Shown piece by piece: positions 1 to 8,887 of a stretch of 64,000 nt of DNA (the first letter of the stretch is position 1; every line of letters starts with the position of its first letter). This DNA is from Pseudomonas paraversuta. Its GTDB lineage: Bacteria > Pseudomonadota > Gammaproteobacteria > Pseudomonadales > Pseudomonadaceae. The notes below the pieces were generated by a model, which did no database searches, was not told the origin of the DNA, and saw only the letters and a list, made by a program, of their open reading frames with translations. Location of the stretch: contig NZ_CAJFCL010000002.1 of NCBI RefSeq assembly GCF_904063065.1, forward strand, positions 186,001 through 250,000, in the 5' to 3' direction. The translations under genes were made by a program, and so were the position numbers.

Positions 1-882
1 GAGGTTCTCTACATTCTGTTCGGTGCGCGCATCGGCCTGGTCGTCGATGTGGTGCTGTCCTTCTTCCTGTACGGCGTCGGTGTAGTGATGCTGGCCGGCA
101 GCGGTTCGATCTTTGCCCAGCAGTACGATCTGCCGCCCTTGTTCGGTGGCGTATTGATGACGGTATTGGTGATCGCCACGTTGTGCATGAACGTGAAGCG
201 AATCATCGACCTGATCAGCGCGGTAATGCCTTTCCTGTTGGCGATGGTGCTTATCATCACCACTTACTCGATCTTCAGTTACAACGCCCCGATCGAGACC
301 CTCGACGCGGTTGCCCGTGAGAACAACGAAACAGTTTCTGGCAATTGGTTTGTGGGCGCCTTGCTGTACGCGTCTTTCAACATCGCCGTAGGCTTCCCGA
401 TGCTGGCTGTCATTGGTGGCATGACCAAGCAACCCAAGGCTGCCGCACTGGGTGGCGTACTCGGTGGTCTCGGTCTGGGTGCGTTGATCCTGCTGTTGAA
501 CATCGGCCTGTTTGCCAACATCAACCAGCTGGAAGGCATCGAAATGCCTTCCCTGGCACTGGCAGGGCGTATCTCGCCGATCCTTTCGGTGGTGATGTCG
601 GTGGCACTGGTTTGCATGGTCTACAGCACGGCGGTGGGGATGTTCTTTGCATTCAGCGCCCGCTTCGCCAAGCCTGAAACCAGCCGCTTCAAGTTGATTA
701 GCGCAGTCACGGTATGCATAGGCCTGGCCTTGAGCCTGGGTGGCTTCAGCAAGCTGGTAGGCACTGTTTACCCACTGTTGGGCTATGTCGGCTTCGCCCT
801 GATTCTCGCTATTTGCTTCAACTGGCTACGCAGCCGCTCCATTGCCAAGGCGCAAAAAGCTGCGCTGGAAGCTGTTTCCTGA
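1..882 (+). CDS. YkvI-like integral membrane protein, 5' end outside window
   Basis: The reading frame is already open at base 1 and closes with TGA at 882, so the N-terminus lies upstream of the window. The visible 293 residues form about eight hydrophobic membrane segments separated by short loops, with a basic C-terminal tail (RSRSIAKAQKAALEA). The pattern resembles the YkvI family of inner-membrane proteins, which are distant relatives of amino-acid permeases of the LeuT/APC fold. The substrate is unknown for the family, and nothing in the sequence identifies it. A rho-independent terminator follows about 65 bp after the stop, so this is the last gene of its transcript. The family call rests on general resemblance; that it is a membrane transporter-like protein is safer. 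Confidence 0.6.
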   Translation, partial: EVLYILFGARIGLVVDVVLSFFLYGVGVVMLAGSGSIFAQQYDLPPLFGGVLMTVLVIATLCMNVKRIIDLISAVMPFLLAMVLIITTYSIFSYNAPIETLDAVARENNETVSGNWFVGALLYASFNIAVGFPMLAVIGGMTKQPKAAALGGVLGGLGLGALILLLNIGLFANINQLEGIEMPSLALAGRISPILSVVMSVALVCMVYSTAVGMFFAFSARFAKPETSRFKLISAVTVCIGLALSLGGFSKLVGTVYPLLGYVGFALILAICFNWLRSRSIAKAQKAALEAVS

Positions 883-946
883 CCCTTGAACCTGTGGGCA
901 ATCGTTCGCAGGCACGGCAGTAGATCCAGCGCTGACCCTTTGATTG

Positions 947-970
947 AACCCCGCCTCGAGCGGGGTTTTT
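947..970 (+). terminator. Rho-independent terminator after the YkvI-like gene
   Basis: AACCCCGC-ctcga-GCGGGGTT followed directly by a T run: a perfect stem with a U tail, in the orientation of the upstream gene. Confidence 0.88.
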
Positions 971-1168
971 AGTGCCTGGAGATTTCCAAAGGTCGACATC
1001 GCCATTTTTCCACCCTGCGAATGCCACGTCGAAGACCTGCAGGCGGCCGGGCACTGTATTTACTGCATTCGATGGAAATACTTAATGGTAGTAACGGCGA
1101 CCTGCCGGCGATGTGTCGTGTTGTGCTAAACCCTCAGAAAGAATTTGTCCGCCAATTCACTAAATGAA

Positions 1169-1945
1169 TCAAAGAACATTAAGTTGAAGTATTGTCGATC
1201 CACTATATGTTCCAGGCGGTTTACGTCCCTTGTAAGACGCCTTTATCCATACCGGGCTGGAACCTCGAACATCGAGTGTTGCAGAAGAGCCGCCGTCGGC
1301 GATACCCAGTACAACTGTACCCGCGCCTGTCAAATCTACTTCTCCCTGATTGGGGATCTGCAGGCTGACGGTAGTGTTTTCGCTGCACTCGATATAAGTG
1401 TAAGCCCCGCCTGCATTAACTTCAGTGGTTGTACCCCTTAAATATATGCTGGTCGCAGTTGCTGAGCATGTGACTGGCGGTGGTATGGGAGGGATCGTCG
1501 CGATATCGTATGAGAGCTGGAACCAACCATAGCTTCCGGGCTTCAAACAACGGAAGTCGAGAGATTCACGAGTTGTCACAGGTGCACTGACCCGATTTAT
1601 GGAAGCACCCACCAGGCTTTGAAGTGTGGCTCTTGCCTCTGCTTCAGTACGGCATATGAAATTAAGACGAGGGCAACCTGATGTGCCAGCCGTGTTGCAT
1701 TCAAAAAAAGCGTAGGGGCGCGAAAGTCTGAAGAACTGATAACCCGGCACGGGATTGTTACTATTAATATCCCTGATCTCACCACTCATGATGTCGATGG
1801 ATAAGATGGTTCCGGTACATAAACCTGCTCTCATTGGTTTTCCACACCCAGGCCCTGTTTCAGACACCCGAATGATAGCTGCCGTTGACTGTAGAGGGGC
1901 GAGCAGCAGCATGATTAATACGGCATTCAGGATTGGTAGATACAT
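1169..1945 (-). CDS. Putative two-domain fimbrial tip adhesin (MrpH-like)
   Basis: The 258-residue protein starts with a signal peptide (hydrophobic core LIMLLLAPLQS, probable cleavage after STAA). The N-terminal half is cysteine-rich (pairs around GPGCGKPMRAGLC and TAGTSGCPRLNFIC). The C-terminal half has the features of an incomplete pilin fold: paired cysteines, a V-T-I-type beta pattern and a final beta strand SGSTILQLNVL. This architecture, a lectin-like head followed by a pilin domain, is that of MrpH/PapG-type tip adhesins. The adjacent operon starting at 8.1 kb encodes usher, chaperone and small pilins but no obvious two-domain adhesin, so this protein may supply its tip. It lies downstream of the EAL and BvgAS-like genes on the same strand. 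It could instead be an unrelated secreted beta protein; the family call is by pattern only. Confidence 0.45.
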   Translation of the reverse strand: MYLPILNAVLIMLLLAPLQSTAAIIRVSETGPGCGKPMRAGLCTGTILSIDIMSGEIRDINSNNPVPGYQFFRLSRPYAFFECNTAGTSGCPRLNFICRTEAEARATLQSLVGASINRVSAPVTTRESLDFRCLKPGSYGWFQLSYDIATIPPIPPPVTCSATATSIYLRGTTTEVNAGGAYTYIECSENTTVSLQIPNQGEVDLTGAGTVVLGIADGGSSATLDVRGSSPVWIKASYKGRKPPGTYSGSTILQLNVL

Positions 1946-2432
1946 GAGCTTCCTTGGTTTTTAAGCAATCGATAATCAGTGTTGCGTACCTGTTTAATAG
2001 TTCTCGGTGCCCTATCGAATTTCGAGTGGAATGTTGTTCAAATTTCAAATAGCAGTTTGCGCTGCGCTGATCAAACCGCGCTCAATATGTTGTCGAGATA
2101 TCACGTCCGGCTCACCTTGCATGTCGCTCCGTAGCGGCAAGGGGCGGCTGCCAATTATACGAGTCAGGTGAGCACAAGGATCCGAGACAATTCTTTAGAC
2201 AGGGCAAGGTATTTCTTGATTGACATAGGGAGCTACCGATCGTGCTTCAAACATCAGCATTGCAGAGGCTGTCTGAAAAAACCGGGTTCTGGCACTGCAG
2301 AACCAGGCGCGAAAGCGCCACTCTTTCACGAGTAGATCATTCGCCAAATTCTGCTCACCAACATAGCGCCTTGTCACAGCAGAATTTCGCTGTGCTTGCT
2401 GACTCCTGCCCGAAAGTCAGGGCTGTCCTGAA
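1946..2432 (-). other. Intergenic region, probable promoter of the adhesin-like gene
   Basis: These 487 bases lie between the stop of the EAL gene and the start of the adhesin-like gene. Short open frames on both strands lack ribosome binding sites and recognisable protein features. It presumably carries the leader and promoter of the adhesin gene, but no clear sigma-70 box or terminator could be picked out. Confidence 0.4.
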
Positions 2433-3329
2433 TCAGGTTCTTGCGGTTGACCGGGAGCATGGGTATGGGTTTTGTATCCAGTTTTCGAATACAGCGATCG
2501 GCATCGGTTTAGCACACAAAAACCCCTGACCAAACTGGACTCCCATCCCATACAGCTGATCGTGCTGAGCTGCGGTTTCAATACCCTCCACTACCAGATG
2601 CATGCCCATTTCGGCGGCCAGCGCTACAGTGTGGCGAATGGCTGCAATGTACCGGCCGGGACCATCGATAAATCGGGTGAATTCTTCAGCCAGTTTGATT
2701 TCACTGAACGGTACCTGGCAAAGGCGCAAGAGTGACGAATAGCCCGTTCCGAAGTCATCAATTGACAGCCGTACACCTAAATGATGCAGGCGAATCAGTT
2801 GTTTAACGCTGGTAGCGCAAGCTTCGCCGGCCCCGTCCTCGGTGATTTCGAAGGTGAGGGACGAGAGTGGCAGCGCGTGCTGGCGCAAGCGGGTCTCCAG
2901 GCGTTCGATGAGTGCATCACTCATCAATTGATCAAGAGACAGGTTGAATGCCATGCCTATGAATCTGCCTTGTTCCAGTAGCTTTAGCTGAAAGGCCAGG
3001 CTCTGCTCCAACAATTCGAATAGCAGTGTATCGAGCCATTTTTCACGGGCCATCAGTGCAATGAAGGTTGCTGGATTGAGTACGCCATACAGAGGGTGAT
3101 GCCAGCGTGCCAGGACTTCCACCGAGTCGACCTGACCAGTGTGCAAATCGAATTTGGGTTGTAGGTACGCATTGAACTCTCTGCGTAGAAGACCACGTTT
3201 TACCTCCCCGGCACTGGGCAGTCGGGCTGGTTTTTTCGGAGCGCTTGAACTGTCCGGCCGGTTTTGCAGAGCTTGCTTTGGTTGGTAGGTGTGGCTCGCA
3301 ACGAGCGCGTGCAATGAGGTTTTTTGCAT
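2433..3329 (-). CDS. Stand-alone EAL-domain c-di-GMP phosphodiesterase
   Basis: The 298-residue protein is one EAL domain (about residues 45-290) behind a short basic N-terminal tail with no signal peptide or membrane segment. The signature motif reads EVL in ExLxR (E71, R75). The other metal and catalytic residues of active EAL enzymes are present: N128 in FNLS, E160 in FEITE, D190-D191 in the DDFGTGYS loop, and the late EGIET glutamate. An active enzyme hydrolysing c-di-GMP to pGpG is therefore expected. It is 133 bp downstream of the hybrid kinase and on the same strand. In P. aeruginosa the Roc systems pair such a kinase with RocR, a REC-EAL protein; here the receiver domain is missing and the intergenic gap is too short to hold one. 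Start at 3329 has only a weak ribosome binding site, so the N-terminus is uncertain. Confidence 0.9.
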   Translation of the reverse strand: MQKTSLHALVASHTYQPKQALQNRPDSSSAPKKPARLPSAGEVKRGLLRREFNAYLQPKFDLHTGQVDSVEVLARWHHPLYGVLNPATFIALMAREKWLDTLLFELLEQSLAFQLKLLEQGRFIGMAFNLSLDQLMSDALIERLETRLRQHALPLSSLTFEITEDGAGEACATSVKQLIRLHHLGVRLSIDDFGTGYSSLLRLCQVPFSEIKLAEEFTRFIDGPGRYIAAIRHTVALAAEMGMHLVVEGIETAAQHDQLYGMGVQFGQGFLCAKPMPIAVFENWIQNPYPCSRSTART

Positions 3330-3462
3330 GGTGGGGCAGCCTGAATGGGTATGCCTCTGAGCCTAAGCGACCCCACCCTGGCGACACGAAAGACGAATCT
3401 GTATTTTTGCCGAGATTTTTCTGGAACTGCGCGCAGATAACTCTCGGCGCCAGCCCGGAACA

Positions 3463-6400
3463 TCAGCTCGGTCGCAGTGCCTGGTTGATTGCCTCCAGTG
3501 ACTGCATCAGGGTCGTCACAGCTTCAAGTGTATTAATGGACATCATTCCATCAGCGCACAGTTCTTCGACCTCAATGCATTGTTCCAGTAGTCCTGAGTG
3601 GTTGAGCATGTACGCGGTGCCTTTGAGCTTGTGCGCAACGCGTTCCATTTCCTTCAGGTCTTCCTTGTCCAATGCACGTTGCAAGGCTTCGAGTTCGCTG
3701 TTGTTGCTTTCGATCACCTGTTCGGCCAAGGCCGCGTGGATAGTGCTCGTCGACGACGGCAAATTTTTGAGTTGTTGCTCGTCTGTGTCGAGCTTGGGGA
3801 TCCAGCGGTTCAGGTCGGCCAGGGTGATTGGCTTGGTCAGCGCATGATCCATACCGCTGGCCAGGCAGCGCTCAAGCGCTTCGCGTTGGGCATCGGCGGT
3901 CAGTCCAATGATGATGCACGGGCGAACGCCCCGGGATTGCTCCAGCCGGCGGATGCTTTGGGTCATTTCGATACCGCTCATCTGCGGCATGTTGGCATCG
4001 GTGAGCACAATGTCGATTTCATTTTCTTGCCACATCGCCAGGCCTTCAAGGCCATTGCTGGCGGTTACCACACGATGACCCAGGTAGGAGAGTTGCTGGT
4101 ACAACAGGTACTGGCTCGGCAGGTGGTCCTCGACAATCAATAGGGTCAAGGCTACATCGAGGCTTTTGTCCGCAGTCGACCCGGACACCGGGGAAGTGAC
4201 ATGGGTCTCGGCACTGACGCACTCAAGCACTATGCTGAATGTCATCTGAGTGCCGAACTTCGTATCGCTTTCTACCTCCAGATGCCCCCCCATAAAGTTG
4301 CTTAGCTCTTTACAGATTGCCAGGCCCAGGCCAGCGCCAGCATTGGGATCGTTGATCGCATCCCGGGTAATAAAGAAGGGGTTGAATATCTGATCAATTT
4401 GCGCCGCCGGGATGCCAACCCCGGTGTCGCTCACGCTTATAACAACCTGTAGAGAGGTTTTGCTCGCGGGGCTGACCTGGCAACGAATTTCGATGCCACC
4501 CTGTTCGGTGAACTTGATCGCATTGCTCAGGAGGTTGGAGATGATTTGTTTGACCTTCAGCGCGTCCACCCAAACCAGCTCCGTGGCCAGCGGGGCGATG
4601 TCCAGGCGCAAGTACAAGCGTTTCTGCCGGGCCAGGCCGGAAAATACATTGCTTGTCGATTCCAGTAGTTCCTTAATGCGGGTGGGTTCAGGCGACAGGC
4701 TAAGCTTTCCTGATTCGATGCGCGATATGTCCAGAATGCTGCCGATCAGGGCTAACAGGTGATTCGCTGACTCGTAGGCTATGTGTACGGACTGCGTGTT
4801 GAGTTCGGCGTTGTCCTTGCGAGTGAGCACCAGTTCCAGCATGCCGATGATAGCGTTGAGGGGGGTGCGGATTTCGTGGCTCATGGTGGCCAGGAAGACT
4901 GATTTGCTTCGGCTGGCCTTTTCCGCGGACTCCTTGGCGACCTGCAGTTCGTCCAGCAGTAATTGTCGCTGCTCAAGGTCGTGACGTTTTCTCAGAATGC
5001 GACGGCGTTGAACCACAATCAGCAGGCCGGCTACCACCAGCAGGGCGCCCAATACCTCGAAAGATCTCCAGATACTAGAGGCGATTCCTTCCCAGTACTT
5101 TTCATCGGTAGCTGAATTGGCGCGCCAGAGTCCGATGATCTGCAGGTTCTTGCGCGGAGGGATTTCAATCATGGCCTTGTTGATGATCGAGATCAGTTCC
5201 GGATGGTTTCCAGGGGCGGCGAACACGATTTTTGCATCCTCAACATTGAGGATGCCGCCGATTTTCAGGCTTGATTCGTATTTGTAGGAGAGGTAGTAGC
5301 GCGCTACGTTGGCAGGTGCCAGGACAAAATCAGCTTTACCGTCACGGACAAGATTGAACGCCTCGCCCATGGTTTCGGTATTGACTATCCGTACATGGGG
5401 ATATTGCCGGGCAATCAGCGCATTTTGCAGATAGCCTTTTGCAACTGCTACGGGTGCAGTGCTTTGTGCTTCCAGCTGAGCTTGATCATTGCGGCGCATC
5501 ACAAACAGGTAGGGCGCGACAGCCAGAGTTCGGGTATGCAGATATGACAGTGAAGACTCACTGGGCTCTGTCAAGATGCCAAGACTTGCCTTGCCAGTGT
5601 TCAGCAAAGCGTTGACTTCGCTCAACGAGCTGACACGGATAATCTTGAGGTGAATATCGGTCTTTCGCCGAATGATGCCCAATAAATCTGAAGCAATGCC
5701 ATTCAAGCGACCATTGCTGTTGAAAAAAGCGTAAGGGGCAAGATCTTCACTGATCGCAATGTTGACTACCCCGGCATTGCTGATCCAGGTGCGTTCCGCG
5801 TTGCTGAGGTGCAGGCGAAAATCACTTAGATCACCACTCTCAAAGTCGCCCCAGAAATACTGGGCATTGTTCATCTGGCGATGCGTGATACTTCCCAGCC
5901 CGCGGTTCAGGAGGCCAGCCAGTACCGGATTGTTGGCTGCAAGGGCAAAAGAAAGATCCACCTTGGGCAGGCGCGTGCTCTGGTTGATTTCAAACTGCAC
6001 ACTGAATAGCTGGCTGGACAGGTAGTAGGTCGAGAGCGTGTCACCGAGGTAGACGTCATTATCACCGGTCAGTACCGATGCCATCGCTGCAAGGGGGGTG
6101 GCATACATGATGAAAGCCCCCTGGCCGCCGTTGCGCCTGTACATCGAGAGCGCAGCGCTGTTGGCCACAGCGATGCGCAATTTGGGGTCACTGATGCTGT
6201 ATTCGTGAAGATCCCCCCCGTCTGCGAAGAGGGCCAGCTCTGACTGCCCGTAAGGTGGCGTAAGTTGCACGCCAAAATGGCTGGCCTCCTGCGAGGTGGC
6301 GGTGGCCACCAGATCTATCTGCCCCTGACGCAGGGCGTCAAAGGCGGCATTGGCCGTGGTGAACGGGCGCACCTTGATCTCGATCGCCAGTTCGCTCTGC

Positions 6401-6702
6401 AAAGCAGCCAGGTAATCCGCGGTAAGTCCTTCAAAGCTATTGTGTTCACTAAAGATGCGGTACGGCGGCAAGGAATCACTGGTCACGCCGACTATCAGCG
6501 CTTGCTTTTGATCGAGCCAGGCCCGCTCAACATCGTCGGGCTGGACTTTAATGTTATCCAGTTGTTGTCGCGCGGTGGGCTGTAGATCGCCCGTCTCGGA
6601 CCTGACCGGCATACAGGACAAAATAGTGAGTAGAACGAAGGCGCCGAGTCGGGATATTGTCGATTTCACGTCAAGGTCAAATAAGGTTGTGCTGTTTGGC
6701 AA
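3463..6702 (-). CDS. BvgS/RocS-like hybrid sensor histidine kinase
   Basis: The 1079-residue inner-membrane sensor has a signal sequence (residues 1-36), two tandem periplasmic Venus-flytrap domains of the SBP_bac_3 type (about 66-285 and 310-530) and one transmembrane helix (about 547-566). A short coiled coil follows without a clear PAS domain. The cytoplasmic part has a HisKA domain with H609 (MSHEIRTPLN), a HATPase domain (DTGVGIP and GAGLGLAICKEL), a receiver domain with phospho-acceptor D902 (LTDANMPQMSG) and a C-terminal Hpt domain with H1024 (AHKLKGTAYML). This is the full His-Asp-His relay of BvgS, EvgS and RocS1. Its start overlaps the end of the response-regulator gene by 26 bp, so the two are co-transcribed and almost certainly partners. 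RocS-type kinases control Cup fimbriae, matching the fimbrial operon beginning at 8.1 kb. Confidence 0.93.
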   Translation of the reverse strand: MPNSTTLFDLDVKSTISRLGAFVLLTILSCMPVRSETGDLQPTARQQLDNIKVQPDDVERAWLDQKQALIVGVTSDSLPPYRIFSEHNSFEGLTADYLAALQSELAIEIKVRPFTTANAAFDALRQGQIDLVATATSQEASHFGVQLTPPYGQSELALFADGGDLHEYSISDPKLRIAVANSAALSMYRRNGGQGAFIMYATPLAAMASVLTGDNDVYLGDTLSTYYLSSQLFSVQFEINQSTRLPKVDLSFALAANNPVLAGLLNRGLGSITHRQMNNAQYFWGDFESGDLSDFRLHLSNAERTWISNAGVVNIAISEDLAPYAFFNSNGRLNGIASDLLGIIRRKTDIHLKIIRVSSLSEVNALLNTGKASLGILTEPSESSLSYLHTRTLAVAPYLFVMRRNDQAQLEAQSTAPVAVAKGYLQNALIARQYPHVRIVNTETMGEAFNLVRDGKADFVLAPANVARYYLSYKYESSLKIGGILNVEDAKIVFAAPGNHPELISIINKAMIEIPPRKNLQIIGLWRANSATDEKYWEGIASSIWRSFEVLGALLVVAGLLIVVQRRRILRKRHDLEQRQLLLDELQVAKESAEKASRSKSVFLATMSHEIRTPLNAIIGMLELVLTRKDNAELNTQSVHIAYESANHLLALIGSILDISRIESGKLSLSPEPTRIKELLESTSNVFSGLARQKRLYLRLDIAPLATELVWVDALKVKQIISNLLSNAIKFTEQGGIEIRCQVSPASKTSLQVVISVSDTGVGIPAAQIDQIFNPFFITRDAINDPNAGAGLGLAICKELSNFMGGHLEVESDTKFGTQMTFSIVLECVSAETHVTSPVSGSTADKSLDVALTLLIVEDHLPSQYLLYQQLSYLGHRVVTASNGLEGLAMWQENEIDIVLTDANMPQMSGIEMTQSIRRLEQSRGVRPCIIIGLTADAQREALERCLASGMDHALTKPITLADLNRWIPKLDTDEQQLKNLPSSTSTIHAALAEQVIESNNSELEALQRALDKEDLKEMERVAHKLKGTAYMLNHSGLLEQCIEVEELCADGMMSINTLEAVTTLMQSLEAINQALRPS

Positions 6703-7303
6703 TGTTCGCCAACTCGACCACTGAGGTCACGCTGAGTTTCATCAGAAGGTTGACCTTGTGGCCGCTGACCGTCTTGCTACTAAGGTTGAGTTTGGCTGCG
6801 ATGTCACGGTTGGAGTAGCCCTCGGCCAGCAACTTCAGGATCTGCATCTCGCGATCTGTAAGATTGCCCAGGTCGCCCGCGGCAACTGTTTGAGCACCGC
6901 CAGAGTAGATCGGCATGGCATCCCTTGGAAATAACACATAGCCATCGGCGATGGTATTGATCGCCTTGATCAGTTGGCTAATAGGTTCGTGTTTGCTCAC
7001 AAATCCGCTCGCTCCGGCTTGAAAGCAGCGAGTGGCATAAGCCTCTTTCATCTGTGAGGTGAATACGAGCACCCGGGTATCGAGTTTTTCCCGGGCGATT
7101 CGTTGTAACACCGTAAGCCCGTCCATTTTTTCAAGACTTATATCCAGAATTACCAGGTCTGGCTTAAGGGAATCGATCATTTGCAAGGCATCGACCCCAT
7201 CGGCCGTCTCGCCAACGGTCTCGAACCCGATCTCATCGAGAGCGTTACGGATGGCCATGCAAATAACCGGATGATCATCGACGATCAATACTGTCTTACT
7301 CAT
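6677..7303 (-). CDS. BvgA/RocA-like response regulator (REC-LuxR HTH)
   Basis: The 208-residue NarL/FixJ-family regulator has a receiver domain (1-120; acidic pair D9-D10, phospho-acceptor D54 in LVILDISL, conserved lysine in FVSKHEP) and a C-terminal LuxR-type helix-turn-helix (about 145-195; LTDREMQILKLLAEG followed by SSKTVSGHKV). I place the start at the ATG encoding MSKTVLIVDDHP; an upstream ATG at 7342 would add 13 residues that do not belong to the receiver fold. The gene is first in a minus-strand operon with the hybrid kinase, overlapping it by 26 bp. BvgA, EvgA and RocA1 have the same organisation. Likely targets are the divergent fimbrial operon and the adhesin-like gene, but that is inference. 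Confidence 0.92.
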   Translation of the reverse strand: MSKTVLIVDDHPVICMAIRNALDEIGFETVGETADGVDALQMIDSLKPDLVILDISLEKMDGLTVLQRIAREKLDTRVLVFTSQMKEAYATRCFQAGASGFVSKHEPISQLIKAINTIADGYVLFPRDAMPIYSGGAQTVAAGDLGNLTDREMQILKLLAEGYSNRDIAAKLNLSSKTVSGHKVNLLMKLSVTSVVELANIAKQHNLI

Positions 7304-8103
7304 GAATCTTGACTCACCTGTGGGCATGCATCGGGAGGACAACTATGGCTGGCTACAGCAACCGCTCAACCCGCTCAGTCTGAACAAGACTTGGCTGAGC
7401 ATTTTCGAATTTTCCGGGTATATAAAATATTACATTTTGTTACATGGGGGATTATTGCAGGAGCCGCCCCGATGGTCACCAAGCTTTGTGCTGCTGATCG
7501 GCGAGAGCATTCTTGCCTGCAAGCAAGATATTTCTGGCTGGCGCGCAGGCACCTTGAATGCATCAGCACGAGTCAGCGCAACAAAAGAAACTGTCCAGTA
7601 GACGCTAGCTGATTTGTGCCGGGACGCTATCTTTTCCCGGTGCAGGCTGCGCGCAAGGGTAGAGGCATTAAGACTGCGCCTGTAACAGTCCCCGCTTTGT
7701 CTATCGGGCATGCCGGGGCGCTCAATAAACGGTGCAGGGCGAAAGTCCGTGAGGCTTCACTTCTGGGGCTCTGCAAGCCGCCTCCGGCTCTGGTGTGTTT
7801 TATAATTTGCGCGAATGAGTTTATCAAAGCAGGTTGTTGTTTCGCCTCGCGATACCCTGGTTTAAAAGGGTTATATAAAAAGCGCCGATACCGATCGAGA
7901 AATTTCCCGGTCTGCCTCAAGAAGCGTCTCAGTTACCTTGATGGGCCTGACTCTTATACTGGTCGAAGTTCAACGATATCGATATATCGGGGGCTTTGAC
8001 CGCATGCCATTGTGCGCCACTTTGATGGGGCACTGTCTCTATTAAAGGATTGTAGCTAGAGGCTTGGTCGCAAACTTATAATTGTCATAAAGGAATCCTT
8101 AAT
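7304..8103. other. Divergent regulatory region between regulator and fimbrial operon
   Basis: About 800 bases hold no convincing gene. The region must contain the promoters of the minus-strand regulator operon and of the plus-strand pilin operon. Visible features are AT-rich stretches around 7415-7445, a short run of near-palindromic sequence ACGATATCGATATATCG near 7973, and three copies of a TTTCCCGGT-like word (7411, 7633 and 7903; the first reads TTTCCGGGT). No riboswitch could be matched with confidence. The small open frames here overlap on both strands and look accidental. Confidence 0.5.
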
Positions 8104-8631
8104 ATGAAACTTAATAAAATCGCTCTGGCAGCCGCGCTGGTACTCGGTACTATCACAACGGTACAGGCTGCAGACGAAGGTAATGGCGTAGTCCGGTTTA
8201 CCGGTTCTATTATTGATGCGCCTTGCTCTATTGATCCGAACTCTGTTGATCAGACGGTCGAGCTGGGTTCGGTCTCTAACGTGGTACTGGTTGATGGTGG
8301 CAACTCAGCCCCGAAGCCTTTTGAAATTCGCCTGGAAAAATGCAGTCTGGATACTGCAGCCACGGTCAAAACAACCTTTAACGGTGCAGCAGGCCAAGGT
8401 GGTTTGCTCGGTATTACCGGTGACGCTCGTGGTGCGGGTATTGCGTTGACCGATGGTAACGGTACTGCGATCACCTTGGGTACAGCCACTGCTGGTCAGT
8501 TGGTAAGTATCGGGGCCTCCAACGCCACTCTGACCTTCAGTGCCTACCTCAAAGGTAACGGTGGTGATGCTACGACCATCATTCCGGGTGAGTTCAGCAG
8601 TGTGGCCAACTTCATGCTGTCCTATAACTAA
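8104..8631 (+). CDS. Major fimbrial subunit (type 1 pilin family)
   Basis: The 175-residue secreted protein has a clear signal peptide (MKLNKIALAAALVLG, cleavage after VQAA). The mature part has the type 1 pilin fold: GVVRFTGSIIDAPCSI with the first conserved cysteine, a second cysteine in LEKCSL, and the C-terminal beta-zipper motif ending in FMLSYN with the penultimate aromatic. An AAGGA ribosome binding site precedes the ATG. It is the first gene of the fimbrial operon and is followed by two strong hairpins before the usher gene, the usual arrangement for an abundantly made major subunit. It is delivered by the PapD-like chaperone to the usher encoded downstream. Confidence 0.92.
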   Translation: MKLNKIALAAALVLGTITTVQAADEGNGVVRFTGSIIDAPCSIDPNSVDQTVELGSVSNVVLVDGGNSAPKPFEIRLEKCSLDTAATVKTTFNGAAGQGGLLGITGDARGAGIALTDGNGTAITLGTATAGQLVSIGASNATLTFSAYLKGNGGDATTIIPGEFSSVANFMLSYN

Positions 8632-8655
8632 CCGGCTCCCGGGCCCGGTTTGGCT

Positions 8656-8682
8656 ATGCATGTGGGCGCATCCCACATGCAT
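8656..8682 (+). terminator. Perfect hairpin just after the pilin gene
   Basis: ATGCATGTGGG-cgcat-CCCACATGCAT is an uninterrupted 11-bp stem with a 5-base loop, 24 bases after the pilin stop. There is only a CTTT tail, so it may protect the 3' end of the pilin mRNA rather than terminate fully. Confidence 0.6.
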
Positions 8683-8772
8683 CTTTGATCTGAATAATGA
8701 GCTTTACCAACTACAGGGCTTGGCGCAAGTCGCGGTATTTGAGCGGCTCTCGGCATTGACTCGGTAATCAAC

Positions 8773-8816
8773 AAAAAGCACGAACTGAGACGTTTAATCA
8801 AGTCCTGTGCTTTTTC
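8773..8816 (+). terminator. Probable rho-independent terminator between pilin and usher
   Basis: AAAAAGCAC and GTGCTTTTT pair across an imperfect inner stem (GAACT/AGTCC) and end in a T run. Located before the usher start, it would limit readthrough and give more pilin than usher mRNA. Confidence 0.6.
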
Positions 8817-8887
8817 GTGGGTGGTGGTTGAGTGAGCGTCATGTCTCGTCAGTGGCTGGCGTACTTTTTGGTGTGAATATAAATGAT

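Noticed and set aside
7690..7800. c-di-GMP (GEMM) riboswitch upstream of the pilin
   Set aside because: A GGTGCAGGGCGAAAGTCCGT stretch looked structured, but the conserved GEMM core elements are absent.
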